Assembly: GCA_027310665.1 (NCBI GenBank)
Contig: DAIDAJ010000003.1
Location: 1 to 52,551, forward strand
Direction of reading: 5' to 3'
DNA length: 52,551 nucleotides
DNA from: Sideroxydans sp.
Lineage (GTDB): Bacteria; Pseudomonadota; Gammaproteobacteria; Burkholderiales; Gallionellaceae
Shown: positions 23,648 to 32,893 of the stretch, piece after piece
Position numbering within the stretch: the stretch's first letter is position 1
Layout of the letters: the number at the start of each line of letters is the position of its first letter
Position numbers and translations under genes: made by a program
Notes under the pieces: generated by a model
What the model saw: only the letters and a program-made list of their open reading frames with translations
What the model was told of the DNA's origin: nothing
Databases searched by the model: none

Positions 23648-25786
23648 TCATCGGATATGCCATAGCGCTTTCAGGTAGACCGTGCGTTGCGGCACGATCG
23701 GGAGGGAAGGCATGTAGTCCGGGTAGATCTGCAATTGCTGTCTGGACAGCAGGTTCTGCAGCGTGAGCGAGAGTTCCAGTGCTGCGCTCAACTGTTCCGC
23801 GAGCCGCAGGTCCAGCTCGTTCCTGGCATCGATCGGCACCGTACCCACCGCACCGGAGACGAATCCGGTGTTGGACAGGCCGCCGATCCGGCGCAGCCAG
23901 AGATCGAAGTGGATATCCTGCGTGAAGTTGTAGGACGAGCGGAGCGAACCCTGGTAGTTCGGGCTGTTGCCGTAGACGACGCCGCTGTTGTCGGGGCCCC
24001 CGTCCAGCCACATGCGCGAGGCGTTGATCTGCAACCGCCAGTCGGCAACGGGGGTCCACTCGGTGGACAGCTCGATCCCGCGGGTGCGCACCGGCAGGAT
24101 ATTGCCGCGATTGATGGTCAGGCACAGGCCGGGTGTGCTTGCCGCAAGGCCGAAATTGGCCATCGCGGCGGTACAGGACGGGTCGACGGGCAAACCGGTA
24201 AAGCCCGCGTAGGTATTGGCCGCCATCGTCTGGTTCAGGATGCCGAAGACGCCGTCATACCGGCTCACGTAGGCAGTCAGGTCGGAATAGAAATTCGGCG
24301 TCCATTGCGCCCGGTGGCCGGCTTCGACCGTGCGGACGTTTTCATTGCCGAAATTGGACAGTTCTCCGGGCGCGGCGTAAAGCAGCACCGGCAGCGTGCC
24401 CGGGCCGGTCGCCGGCACGGCGCCAGGGTAGGCGCCGATCGCGCGGTCGACGATGCTCGGAGACCGGACCGTCTTCGACCAGGCGAGCCAGAGCGAGTGT
24501 TTTTCGTTCGGTGTCCAAAGCGCGCGAATCGATGGTTGCGGAGCCGTTCCCCCGTAGGTCTGCCTTTCAACCCGCACACCCGCCTGCACGTTGAATTGAT
24601 GCGGAACGAGCGTCCATTCGTCCTGCGCAAAGAGACTGGCGAGATTGACCGTGATGTACGGCTGCGACGAAGTCAGGAACCCGGTCGCCCTCATTGTCTC
24701 CTGGTGCCTGCTCTGGCGGTAATTGCCGCCCCACACGATGTCGTGCGACTCCCCGAGCGGGAAGCGATGTTGCGCATCGATATCCACAGTGGTGTGGTTG
24801 TCGCTTTCGCCGACAACCGAGCCCTGGAATTTTTCCACATAGGTCTGGATACGCACTTCACCGCCGCCATCGGTGGTCTGGTCGAGACGTCCGAGCAGAT
24901 CCCCGCCGTTCTTTGTCGAAATAAAGGGAACAAGCCGTGCCGTTCCGTATTGGGCGGGATTGTAGGCGGCAGCCGGATCGAATGTGGGGACGAGCCAGGG
25001 ATCGCCGCTCTTGGACTCGTAAATACGGCCCGTGAAAAGCCAGCGCGTATCGACGCCATCCGGCTTGTCATAGCGAAAGTCCAGAGATGTGTCGTTCCAC
25101 TGGTTCTGGGCGTCCTTGCCGTCGACTTCCTTGCCACCGTCGCGTCGCTGGTCGTTGACCGTCACGCGGAAGGCAGAGCCGTCCTCCATCTTTGCACCGT
25201 AGCGCAGGGCCGTCCCTGCTTTGCCGGTGGAGGTGCCGACGTGGCTGTCGACCAGCCAGCCGGAGGTGTCCTGTGCGCGCTTGGTGATGATGTTGACCAC
25301 GCCGTTGACCGCGTTGGATCCCCATGCCAGTCCGGCTGAGCCGCGTATGACCTCGATGCGGCTGATCTCTTCCATCGGGATGTTCTCCGCTTCCCAGATG
25401 ACGCCGCCATAGAGCGAGCTGTAGATCGAACGGCCGTCGACCATGACCAGCAGTTTGTTGGCCATGCGTCCGTTGAAACCGCGTATGGACACGGCCCAGG
25501 TATTGTTGCTCATGCTGGCGACCTCGACCCCGGGCGCCAGACGCAGCGCTTCAGGGATCGACAGGGCGCCGGAGCGCCTGATGTCGGACGCGGAGATGAC
25601 GAAAACGGCGGCGGCGGTGTTGGAAACGGACTGGCTCTTGCGGGAAGCGGTCTCGACCCCGACTTTCATCAGGTCGCCCAGGCTCAGGTCCGGCCATTGT
25701 TCTTCCTCGGCGTACGACGTGCCGGCGCACGACGCGGCAAGCAGTATGCCGGCCATCGCCGGGCCGCATAGTGTGAATTCCTTCAT
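23648..25786 (-). CDS. TonB-dependent outer membrane receptor
   Basis: 712 residues. A signal peptide is followed by a short segment (DLSLGDLMKVGVETASRKSQ), a plug domain (VFVISASDIRRSGALSIPEAL, WAVSIRGFNGRMANKLLVMVDGRSIY, IEVIRGSAGLAWGSNAVNGVVNIIT) and a beta barrel ending in YLKALWHIR, an aromatic-type OM terminus. I chose ATG 25786 because GGGAGG stands just before it. No Fur box or riboswitch was seen in the 81 bp upstream. The TonB receptor followed by DUF4154 and GGDEF genes suggests ligand uptake linked to c-di-GMP control. The ligand is unknown. Confidence 0.92.
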   Translation of the reverse strand: MKEFTLCGPAMAGILLAASCAGTSYAEEEQWPDLSLGDLMKVGVETASRKSQSVSNTAAAVFVISASDIRRSGALSIPEALRLAPGVEVASMSNNTWAVSIRGFNGRMANKLLVMVDGRSIYSSLYGGVIWEAENIPMEEISRIEVIRGSAGLAWGSNAVNGVVNIITKRAQDTSGWLVDSHVGTSTGKAGTALRYGAKMEDGSAFRVTVNDQRRDGGKEVDGKDAQNQWNDTSLDFRYDKPDGVDTRWLFTGRIYESKSGDPWLVPTFDPAAAYNPAQYGTARLVPFISTKNGGDLLGRLDQTTDGGGEVRIQTYVEKFQGSVVGESDNHTTVDIDAQHRFPLGESHDIVWGGNYRQSRHQETMRATGFLTSSQPYITVNLASLFAQDEWTLVPHQFNVQAGVRVERQTYGGTAPQPSIRALWTPNEKHSLWLAWSKTVRSPSIVDRAIGAYPGAVPATGPGTLPVLLYAAPGELSNFGNENVRTVEAGHRAQWTPNFYSDLTAYVSRYDGVFGILNQTMAANTYAGFTGLPVDPSCTAAMANFGLAASTPGLCLTINRGNILPVRTRGIELSTEWTPVADWRLQINASRMWLDGGPDNSGVVYGNSPNYQGSLRSSYNFTQDIHFDLWLRRIGGLSNTGFVSGAVGTVPIDARNELDLRLAEQLSAALELSLTLQNLLSRQQLQIYPDYMPSLPIVPQRTVYLKALWHIR

Positions 25787-25867
25787 AACCCTCCCTGCGG
25801 GCATGTTCTATTTGATCCTGGCGATTCCCGATGAGGGGTCGCGGTGCCCTGCAGTCTATAGGGTTAA

Positions 25868-27178
25868 TTATTCCACAGATTTGATCGTTTCGTGTTCGTG
25901 CGCTCCGCCTGGCCCGGCCTTGCGTTCCAGCACAGCCGCGAAGAACCCGTCGGTGTTGTGCTGTTGCGGGTTGAGTTGCAGATAGTCGCCCATCGCCAGC
26001 TCGATGTGCTGTTGCCGCAGCACGTCGCCTGCGGGAAGCAGGGCGAAATCGGGATGCGTGGCGAGGAAGGCCTCCACGATGGCCTGGTTCTCCTCGTGCA
26101 GCAGGCTGCATGTGGCGTAGACCAGGCGTCCACCCTGTTTCAGCAGCCGTGCCGCGGAGTCCAGGATCGCCGCCTGTTTCACATTCAGCTCGGCCACGCT
26201 TTGCGGCGACTGGCGGAACTTCAGGTCCGGGTTGCGGCGCAGCGTGCCGAGCCCGCTGCAGGGCGCATCCACCAGTACGCGGTCGATCTTGCCCGCAAGG
26301 CGTTTGACCTTGCTGTCGTTCTCGTGGGCGATGAGCTGGGGCTGCACGTTGGACAGGCCGGAGCGCTTCAGGCGCGGCTTCAGGTTGGTGAGGCGCTTTT
26401 CGGAAACGTCCCATGCATACAACCGTCCTTGCGAATTCATCATCGCGCCGAGCATCAGCGTCTTGCCGCCTGCGCCGGCACAAAAATCCACCACCATATC
26501 GTTGCGCTTCGGCGCGAGCAGCAACCCCAGCATCTGGCTGCCTTCGTCCTGCACTTCGAATTTGCCGGTCAGGAACAGCGCGTGTTTGTTCAAAGCCGGT
26601 TTGTACTTGAGGCGGATGCCCACGGGCGACCAAGGGGTGGCTTGCGCATCCAGCCCTTCGGCCTGCAGGGCTTGCAGCACCTCGTTGCGGTTCGCCAGCA
26701 AGGTGTTCACGCGCAGGTCCAGCGGGGCCGGCTGCTGCATGGAGCGGCCCAGTTCAAGGATCTCGACATCGCTATGCCGGGCACGCAATTTATCGACGAT
26801 CCATTCCGGCAACTCGGCCTGGATGGACAAAGGCAGTCCGTCGGCAGCGATGGCTTTGACCTTGCCCAGCCATTCTGCCTCCTTAGCCTTGAGCAGGGGT
26901 TCCAGTTCGCGCAGGTTGTAACCGCCGAACCTGATCCAGTAGGACAGCGCCATGCGGCGTGCCGTGGCCTGGCCTTTATCGAGTGTGCAGGCGTATTCGA
27001 GCAACAGGCGGTGGCGCAGGACACCGAACAGGGTTTCCGCCACCAGCGAGCGCTCGTTGGAGCCGATGCGTTCGGCCTGGAAGAAATGGCGCAATACGGC
27101 ATCGGCCGGATGTTCCATTTTCAGCGTATTGCGCAAAGCCTGTATGACCAGGTCGAGGCGGTATTCAGTTAACAACAT
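25868..27178 (-). CDS. rsmB: RsmB/NOP-family 16S rRNA (cytosine-5) methyltransferase
   Basis: 436 residues. An N-terminal NusB-like helical domain (HFFQAERIGSNERSLVAETL) precedes a methyltransferase domain with SAM motif VVDFCAGAGGKTLML, the cysteine motif DAPCSGLGTLRRNPD and the catalytic-cysteine motif VYATCSLL. Members make m5C in rRNA, position 967 in E. coli. It lies at the end of the DUF3108-purN cluster and overlaps the preceding gene by 14 bp. I am confident of the family; the exact rRNA position is by analogy. Confidence 0.85.
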   Translation of the reverse strand: MLLTEYRLDLVIQALRNTLKMEHPADAVLRHFFQAERIGSNERSLVAETLFGVLRHRLLLEYACTLDKGQATARRMALSYWIRFGGYNLRELEPLLKAKEAEWLGKVKAIAADGLPLSIQAELPEWIVDKLRARHSDVEILELGRSMQQPAPLDLRVNTLLANRNEVLQALQAEGLDAQATPWSPVGIRLKYKPALNKHALFLTGKFEVQDEGSQMLGLLLAPKRNDMVVDFCAGAGGKTLMLGAMMNSQGRLYAWDVSEKRLTNLKPRLKRSGLSNVQPQLIAHENDSKVKRLAGKIDRVLVDAPCSGLGTLRRNPDLKFRQSPQSVAELNVKQAAILDSAARLLKQGGRLVYATCSLLHEENQAIVEAFLATHPDFALLPAGDVLRQQHIELAMGDYLQLNPQQHNTDGFFAAVLERKAGPGGAHEHETIKSVE

Positions 27179-28208
27179 CTTTTCTCACTCCTTCTTCTTC
27201 CGACACGCGGATGTCGGTGATGACAGCCTCGCCGGAGACTTCACCGTTCTTTTCTGTAAATCTCAATTTTACCGGGAACAAGCGGTATTCACGTGCCAGC
27301 CAGATATCCAGCCCTTCTTCGTTTGCAGCATGCATCTTGTGGAGATGCACGGTCAGCAGCTTTCCGAGAGGCGTATCGATGGTTTCGTCGACGGTGACGC
27401 CGAACTGGTAATGTTCGATCTTCTTTCCGTTGCACACCGAGACAGCAGCGACCTCCGTATGCGCCAGCGGGGGAAACTGGTACATGACGCTCAGGATGTC
27501 CTGCGTTTCCGGCGGCAGCACCACGTCCTTGCCATTCGAGAAGTGAGCGCGCTGCCCGGTATGGTCGAATTCCACCGCATTGCGTTGCTTGCCGAGTCTT
27601 TCCTTGCGCTCCTCCGCGAACAGTTCAGGTTGCAGGCCGCCCTTGCCGTAGCGACCGCTGCTGTACTGGTCAAGCTCGTAGCTTTTGAACAGTCTGGCGA
27701 TACCGACAGTCGAGGTCGTGGCTTGTAGCACGTAACGGCCGTCGTCGATGTCCAGCGTGTGTATTGCTTCGCCAATGCGGAAACTGCTGGTGCCCTTGTT
27801 GATGGCAAACGTGAGCCGGGCATGCATGGGCAACGGGGGCCGGTCGGTCGGCTTTTCGGCGTCAGTCGCAAGTGTCCCCGTTTCGACGGGAGCACTGGCG
27901 ACGGCAGGCTCGCTCGCGGCAACAGGTGTGCTTGCTGCTGGAATGATAGCCTGTGGCAGAGTTTCAGGCTTGGGCTCGGGCGCAGGGGCCGGCTCAATCT
28001 GCTTTGCCGCAGGCCTGGTTTTGCGTTTCGGCTTGGACCTGGCTGGGGCGGAAGGCAGCGCTTCAAGCCTGGCGGTCAGTTGCGGCAACGCGGGGCTGAA
28101 ATCCGGCAATCGTATGTTCGGTCCCCACAGCACGAGGCTGTGTAACAGCAATGAGACGACGACGGCAAAAGCGACGCGTCGCGATACCGTGTCCAGCCTG
28201 AAGCTCAC
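27165..28208 (-). CDS. DUF3108 protein with TonB-like N-terminus
   Basis: 347 residues. A single N-terminal membrane helix (VAFAVVVSLLLHSLVLW) is followed by a Lys/Pro/Ala-rich stretch (about 55-125) that resembles the periplasm-spanning part of TonB. The C-terminal DUF3108 beta domain begins at about 135 and includes FKSYELDQYSSGRYG, PPETQDILSVMYQFP and WLAREYRLFPVKL. It probably reaches from the inner membrane into the periplasm. The next gene upstream encodes a second DUF3108 protein without the linker, and both share the unusual PPETQDxLSVxYQFP block. Function unknown. Confidence 0.8.
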   Translation of the reverse strand: MSFRLDTVSRRVAFAVVVSLLLHSLVLWGPNIRLPDFSPALPQLTARLEALPSAPARSKPKRKTRPAAKQIEPAPAPEPKPETLPQAIIPAASTPVAASEPAVASAPVETGTLATDAEKPTDRPPLPMHARLTFAINKGTSSFRIGEAIHTLDIDDGRYVLQATTSTVGIARLFKSYELDQYSSGRYGKGGLQPELFAEERKERLGKQRNAVEFDHTGQRAHFSNGKDVVLPPETQDILSVMYQFPPLAHTEVAAVSVCNGKKIEHYQFGVTVDETIDTPLGKLLTVHLHKMHAANEEGLDIWLAREYRLFPVKLRFTEKNGEVSGEAVITDIRVSEEEGVRKDVVN

Positions 28209-28909
28209 CGGGAGATGCTCAATGCGGTGAGGACTTGTGTCAATTGATCGCCGTTGTCCTCGGTCAATATGATCTTGCAGGGGAAGTTGCCATTCTTTAC
28301 CGACAGCCAGATCTCCGTTTTCCAGGCGGTCGCTTCAGGCGGTGTGCTCAGGTACAGGGTTTCCTGGACGCCCATCGGGGTGGTCAGCGTTTGCCCGGCT
28401 TGTATCAGGTAGCGGCGCGTGTCGATCTTGCTGCCGTTGGTGATCTGCATGGTCAGCTCTTTGCGTTGGTTCAGCAGATGCACATAAGGGAACTGGTACA
28501 GCACGCTCAAACGGTCTTGCGTCTCTGGAGGCAAGGGTATGGAACGCTGGCCTTGACGGTCGCTGAGCTCCAGATTGGACTTTTTCCAATCGAAGGTTGC
28601 TGCGGCATTCCTGATGGTTTCCTTCGATCGCTTATAGGTATAGGTATGCGGACGCAGGCCATGTGCGGTCACTTCACCCTCGCTGGTGACTTCGATCGTC
28701 TCCGGTTTGAGCGCGGCCAGCAGCCCGAGCGGCTTGGTCGCGCTCACGATGCTGTAACGATTGCCGGTGCGTGTGAATTTCTCGGTGATCAGGGCGATCT
28801 TGATGCCTCTGGTGCTCACCTCGTAAGTCGCTTCGATCTGCCGTGCGGGTGCCGCGGCGAACAGTGCGGGAGCGGAGCACCATAGCAATAGCGCGACGAG
28901 GATGCGCAT
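28205..28909 (-). CDS. DUF3108 periplasmic protein
   Basis: 234 residues with a signal peptide (ILVALLLWCSAPALFAAA). The DUF3108 beta domain follows directly: ATYEVSTRGIKIALITEKF, LPPETQDRLSVLYQFPYV and WLSVKNGNFPCKIILTEDNG. It is a paralogue of the next gene, which adds a membrane anchor and a long linker, and the two overlap by 4 bp. It starts 3 bp after purN. DUF3108 proteins are thought to be envelope proteins; no activity can be named. Confidence 0.8.
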   Translation of the reverse strand: MRILVALLLWCSAPALFAAAPARQIEATYEVSTRGIKIALITEKFTRTGNRYSIVSATKPLGLLAALKPETIEVTSEGEVTAHGLRPHTYTYKRSKETIRNAAATFDWKKSNLELSDRQGQRSIPLPPETQDRLSVLYQFPYVHLLNQRKELTMQITNGSKIDTRRYLIQAGQTLTTPMGVQETLYLSTPPEATAWKTEIWLSVKNGNFPCKIILTEDNGDQLTQVLTALSISR

Positions 28910-28912
28910 GGC

Positions 28913-29551
28913 TTATTCCAGACCCGGGAAGACGAGTGCGGCGCCCGGTTGTTCAAGGCGGTCGCTGGCGGTACGGCTTTCTTTGTTCAACCAGACCTGG
29001 CCGCGGCACAGCCAGCGTATGGCCTGCGCATAGACGCGGTGCTCCTCGCCCAGTACGCGCGCAGACAGGGACTCCGGAGTGTCATCGCGCAATACCGGCA
29101 CTGCCGCCTGGATGATGATGGGGCCATGATCGAGCGTGGGGGTGACGAAATGCACCGTGCAGCCGTGTATCTTGATGCCGTCCCGTAACGCGCGTTCATG
29201 CGTGTCGATGCCGGGATAGGCCGGCAGCAGCGACGGGTGGATGTTGATCAGCTTGCCGCGATAGCGCTCGACGAAATGGTCGGTGAGGATGCGCATGAAA
29301 CCCGCCAGCGCGATCACATCGGGCGCATGCCGGTCGATCGCCGCCGCCAGCGCGGCATCGAAGGACGCGCGGTCCGCATAGTCCCGGTGGGGCACCACGG
29401 CGGTCGGGATGCCGCGCGTCCTCGCGATCTCCAGCCCTTGTGCGTCGGCGCGGTTGCTGATCACCGCGGCGATGCGGCAGGGCAGGTCCGCCTCCAGCAG
29501 CGCCTGCATGTTGCTGCCGCGGCCGGAGATGAGGATGACGACGCTTTTCAC
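28913..29551 (-). CDS. purN: Phosphoribosylglycinamide formyltransferase
   Basis: 212 residues. The N-terminus VVILISGRGSNMQALL matches the GAR substrate loop. The folate site is seen in VIALAGFMRIL, the active-site strand in LINIHPSLLPAYPGIDTHERAL (Asn-His pair), and the conserved Asp in GCTVHFVTPTLDHGPII. It transfers a formyl group from 10-formyltetrahydrofolate to GAR in purine synthesis. It lies 3 bp after purM, the usual pairing. Confidence 0.95.
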   Translation of the reverse strand: MKSVVILISGRGSNMQALLEADLPCRIAAVISNRADAQGLEIARTRGIPTAVVPHRDYADRASFDAALAAAIDRHAPDVIALAGFMRILTDHFVERYRGKLINIHPSLLPAYPGIDTHERALRDGIKIHGCTVHFVTPTLDHGPIIIQAAVPVLRDDTPESLSARVLGEEHRVYAQAIRWLCRGQVWLNKESRTASDRLEQPGAALVFPGLE

Positions 29552-29554
29552 GGC

Positions 29555-30598
29555 TCAGCTGACTTGGGTCTGATGCTCGTCGCCGTTACGCGCGCGGATG
29601 ACGCCGATGCGCGACACCGTCTCGCCCACGGACTGCAGGTGCCCGATCGCCGCATCCGCATCCTGGAGGCTGACCACGACCACCATGCCGATGCCGCAGT
29701 TGAAGGTACGGAACATCTCCTGCTGCGCCACGTTGCCGCCCTCGCGCAGCCAGTGGAACAGCTTGGGCATCTGCCAGGTCTTGCTGTCGATGTCGGCGAC
29801 TACGTTGGCAGGCAGCACGCGCGGCACGTTCTCGGTGATGCCGCCGCCGGTGATGTGTGCCATGCCTTTCACCGTGATCTTTGCCATCAGACTCAGCAGC
29901 GGCTTCACGTAGAGGCGGGTGGGGGCCATGATGCAGTCGGCCAGCGTGCGCTCGCCGTCGAACTTGGCGTTCAGGTCGGGTTTGCTGCGCTCGATGATCT
30001 TGCGGACGAGGGAATAGCCGTTGGAGTGCGCGCCATTGGAGGCCAGCCCCAGCACCACGTCGCCGGCCTTGATGTGCTCGCCGGTGATGATCTTGCTCTT
30101 TTCCACCACGCCGACGGCGAAGCCGGCCAGGTCGTATTCGCCCACCGGGTACATGCCCGGCATCTCGGCGGTCTCGCCGCCGATCAGCGCGCAGCCGGAA
30201 TCTTCGCAGCCCTTGGCGATACCCTTGATGACTTCGGTGGCGGCGGGCACGTCGAGCTTGCCGCAGGCAAAGTAGTCGAGGAAGAACAGCGGTTCGGCGC
30301 CCTGCACCAGGATGTCGTTCACACTCATGGCGACGAGGTCGATGCCGACGGTGTCGTGGCGGTTCAGTTCGAATGCCAGTTTCAACTTGGTGCCCACGCC
30401 GTCGGTGCCGGAGACCAGCACCGGCTCCTTGAATTTCTTCGAAATCTCGACCAGGCCGCCGAAACCGCCGATGCCGGACAGCACCTCGGGACGCATGGTG
30501 CGCTTGGCAAAGGGTTTGATGTTCTCGACCAGCTGGTCGCCCGCATCGATATCGACACCTGCATCGCGGTAGGAAAGGGAATTGGACGGGGTGCTCAA
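29555..30598 (-). CDS. purM: Phosphoribosylformylglycinamidine cyclo-ligase
   Basis: 347 residues from a TTG start at 30598, matching the usual length of about 345. The N-terminus [19 protein letters not shown] is the family signature; ATP-site blocks include [15 protein letters not shown] and [16 protein letters not shown]. It makes AIR from FGAM. An earlier in-frame start at 30643 would add 15 residues not seen in homologues. It diverges from hda across about 160 bp and is followed by purN. Confidence 0.94.
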   Translation of the reverse strand: MSTPSNSLSYRDAGVDIDAGDQLVENIKPFAKRTMRPEVLSGIGGFGGLVEISKKFKEPVLVSGTDGVGTKLKLAFELNRHDTVGIDLVAMSVNDILVQGAEPLFFLDYFACGKLDVPAATEVIKGIAKGCEDSGCALIGGETAEMPGMYPVGEYDLAGFAVGVVEKSKIITGEHIKAGDVVLGLASNGAHSNGYSLVRKIIERSKPDLNAKFDGERTLADCIMAPTRLYVKPLLSLMAKITVKGMAHITGGGITENVPRVLPANVVADIDSKTWQMPKLFHWLREGGNVAQQEMFRTFNCGIGMVVVVSLQDADAAIGHLQSVGETVSRIGVIRARNGDEHQTQVS

Positions 30599-30760
30599 GT
30601 TGAGTTCTCGCTTTCTTAAAGGTAAAGTGCGGCACGTTTTCAAGCTGCGAATTTTACCCGAAATGACCCCATCCCGCTTTGCTGCCTTGCAATGCCATGC
30701 TCACTCTGCCGTTTTGAGCCCGCAAGGAATCTGTCTGCCGAAAGAACTGCACAACAAGCC

Positions 30761-31423
30761 ATGACGCAATTGCTATTGGGCATCGCCCCGGAATGGATAC
30801 CCACGCTGGACAATTTCATTGTCGGGCGCAACGTCGAGCTGCTTGCCGTTTTGCGCCAAGCGCTGGCCGCGGCGCAGGGCGAGAGCGGCCTGTATATATG
30901 GGGCGAAACGGGTAGCGGCAAGAGCCACCTGCTGCAGGCCGCGATCGAACAGGCTCGGGCATCGGGGCTGTCCGCGCTCTACGCGCGCGGCAAAGTGCCG
31001 GACGCCGCCCAAGTGGTTGCGATAGACGATGTCGAAAGGCTGGATGACGAGGGGCAAATCGACCTGTTCGCCCTCTATAACCGGGTGCGCGAAAACGGCG
31101 GTGTGCTGCTGGCGAGCGGTATGCAGGCACCCGCGTTCCTGTCCCTGCGCGACGACTTGCGTACCCGCCTCGGCTGGGGGCTGGTCTATCAGGTCCATGC
31201 GCTGAGCGATACCGAAAAGGCGCAGGCCCTGCAGCAACACGCGCGGGCACGCGGTTTCGAATTGCCGAATGAAGTGACGACCTATCTGTTGCGCCATGGG
31301 CGGCGCGACCTGCCTGCCTTGCTGGCGACGCTGGACGCGCTGGACGAGCGTTGCCTGCGCCTGAAGCGTGCCGCTTCCGTGCCCCTGCTGAAAGAAGTGA
31401 TGCGCGGCGATCCGGCTGTGTAG
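30761..31423 (+). CDS. hda: DnaA-related regulatory protein Hda
   Basis: 220 residues of the AAA+ DnaA-like group. The N-terminal QLLLGI matches a sliding-clamp-binding motif as in E. coli Hda. P-loop GETGSGKS is at 48-55, Walker B near VVAIDDVERL, and sensor-type residues near DDLRTRLGWGLVYQV. It should stimulate ATP hydrolysis by DnaA when bound to the clamp. I chose ATG 30761 because it places the clamp motif at the N-terminus; a longer frame from 30692 adds an unconvincing 23 residues. No terminator was seen after it. Confidence 0.9.
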   Translation: MTQLLLGIAPEWIPTLDNFIVGRNVELLAVLRQALAAAQGESGLYIWGETGSGKSHLLQAAIEQARASGLSALYARGKVPDAAQVVAIDDVERLDDEGQIDLFALYNRVRENGGVLLASGMQAPAFLSLRDDLRTRLGWGLVYQVHALSDTEKAQALQQHARARGFELPNEVTTYLLRHGRRDLPALLATLDALDERCLRLKRAASVPLLKEVMRGDPAV

Positions 31424-31524
31424 CAACTCTGTTACAAATCTGAGAGAATCGGCCGCGGAGGGTGATGCGTAATCAAATAAATACAAAAAACGATTGTGAT
31501 TCTTAAATCATTTGAGGGATGTAT

Positions 31525-32133
31525 ATGAAGAAACAGATTTTGTTGGCGGCAATCATGGCGGTAGTCTCTGTGCCCGTTTTTGCAGATACGGGTGTTGAGG
31601 CTCAGCTGTCTACGTTGGGTTACGGCGTGGGAGTGGGATTCCAGGCGACGGACTCGGTAGTGGCCCGCATCGGCATCAACCAGTTCAATAAAACCTATAC
31701 GACGACTTCGGGCTCGGTAAATTACAGCGGTAATCTGAAGCTTTCCAGTGCCGATCTGCTAGCGGATTGGCACCTGTTCGGGGGCGTGACGCATCTTACC
31801 GCTGGACTGGTCTACAACAACAACAAGGTCGATTTGACCTCCACCGGCGCTTACACAATCAATGGAACGCCCTATACCGGCACGCTGAACTCTTCCGTAA
31901 CCTTCAACAGGGTTGCACCGTACCTGGGTTTCGGATGGGGCGGTCAGATGAAGAACAAGGGACTATTCTTCAATTCGGATATTGGCGTCCTGTTTCAGGG
32001 CACTCCGAAAACATCCGTTTCCGGCAGCGGTAATGCTACAGCCGATGCCACAGCCCAAGCAGACTTGCAGAACAGCCTGAAGAACTTCAAGTACTACCCG
32101 GTGATCTCAGTCGGCATCGGTTACGCATTCTAG
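31525..32133 (+). CDS. Small outer membrane beta-barrel protein
   Basis: 202 residues. A signal peptide (KKQILLAAIMAVVSVPVFA) is followed by alternating amphipathic strands (SVVARIGINQFNKTYTT, DLLADWHLFGGVTHLTAGLVY, VAPYLGFGWGG) and a terminal GIGYAF ending in Phe, the usual BAM signal. It resembles small 8-stranded barrels, but I cannot assign it to OmpW or another family. Ser/Thr/Asn-rich loops (TTSGSVNYSGNL, SVSGSGNATADAT) may be surface exposed. ATG 31525 is 7 nt after GAGG. It sits alone, with an A+T-rich upstream region and a strong terminator. Confidence 0.8.
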   Translation: MKKQILLAAIMAVVSVPVFADTGVEAQLSTLGYGVGVGFQATDSVVARIGINQFNKTYTTTSGSVNYSGNLKLSSADLLADWHLFGGVTHLTAGLVYNNNKVDLTSTGAYTINGTPYTGTLNSSVTFNRVAPYLGFGWGGQMKNKGLFFNSDIGVLFQGTPKTSVSGSGNATADATAQADLQNSLKNFKYYPVISVGIGYAF

Positions 32134-32153
32134 ATCCATCAAGCAGGCTGTTC

Positions 32154-32195
32154 GGAAGCCAGGCCGTGTAGGATTCAGGCCTGGCTTCCTGTTTT
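32154..32195 (+). terminator. Intrinsic terminator after the barrel protein gene
   Basis: A perfect 12-bp stem GGAAGCCAGGCC / GGCCTGGCTTCC with a 12-nt loop, followed by TGTTTT. Confidence 0.85.
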
Positions 32196-32207
32196 GGGAG
32201 AGTTGTG

Positions 32208-32870
32208 GTGAATCTGGCTTTATTCGATCTGGACAATACCCTGTTGAGCGGCGACAGCGATTTCGAGTGGTCGCAGTTCCTGGTCGAGCAGGGCGTGCTT
32301 GAGCGCGAGCTGTTCGAGGCGAAGAACCTCGCGTTCTACGAGCAATACAAGGCAGGCACGCTGAATATCACGGAATTCCTCGACTTCCAGCTCAAGCCGT
32401 TGTCGCACCATGCGCGCAAGGTACTGGACGGGTGGCACGAGGAGTTCATGCGCTGCAAGGTGCGTCCCATGATGGGGCAGGCGGCGCGCGACCTGGTGGC
32501 CAGGCATCAATCGGGGGGCGACGTGTGCGTGATCGTCACTGCCACCAACAGTTTCGTGACTGCTCCCATCGCGCGGGAATTCGGCGTGGAGCACCTGATC
32601 GCCACCGATCCTGAACAGATAGGCGGCGAATTCACCGGGCGTGTCTCCGGGGTGCCGAGTTTTCGCGAAGGAAAAGTCGTGCGCATGGAGAGTTGGCTGG
32701 CCGAACGCGGCTGGGACTGGGGGAGCTTCGACGAGTCGTGGTTCTACAGCGATTCCCTGAACGACCTGCCCTTGCTTTCCAGGGTGAAGCGCCCTGTTGC
32801 GGTCGATCCTGACGCGACCTTGCGCGCGCATGCCGAAAAACAAGGCTGGGCGGTCATCTCGCTGCGTTGA
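32208..32870 (+). CDS. HAD-IB family hydrolase (SerB-like phosphatase)
   Basis: 220 residues. The nucleophile motif LALFDLDNTLL (D7, D9) is followed by a helical cap, CVIVTATNSFVTAPIA (motif II Thr) and the Mg-binding motif WFYSDSLNDLPLL. This HAD-IB subgroup includes PSP-like and histidinol-phosphatase-like enzymes. Substrate not determinable. GTG 32208 lies 7 nt after GGGAG and gives the usual MNLALFD start; GTG 32205 is also possible. It lies 85 bp before pcnB. Confidence 0.88.
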   Translation: MNLALFDLDNTLLSGDSDFEWSQFLVEQGVLERELFEAKNLAFYEQYKAGTLNITEFLDFQLKPLSHHARKVLDGWHEEFMRCKVRPMMGQAARDLVARHQSGGDVCVIVTATNSFVTAPIAREFGVEHLIATDPEQIGGEFTGRVSGVPSFREGKVVRMESWLAERGWDWGSFDESWFYSDSLNDLPLLSRVKRPVAVDPDATLRAHAEKQGWAVISLR

Positions 32871-32893
32871 AAGGCCCAAGGGTAGGGGCGGTG

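Noticed and set aside
31497..31510. FNR/CRP-type operator before the barrel protein
   Set aside because: The dyad TGATT-CTTA-AATCA does not fit the TTGAT-N4-ATCAA register, so no named regulator is supported.
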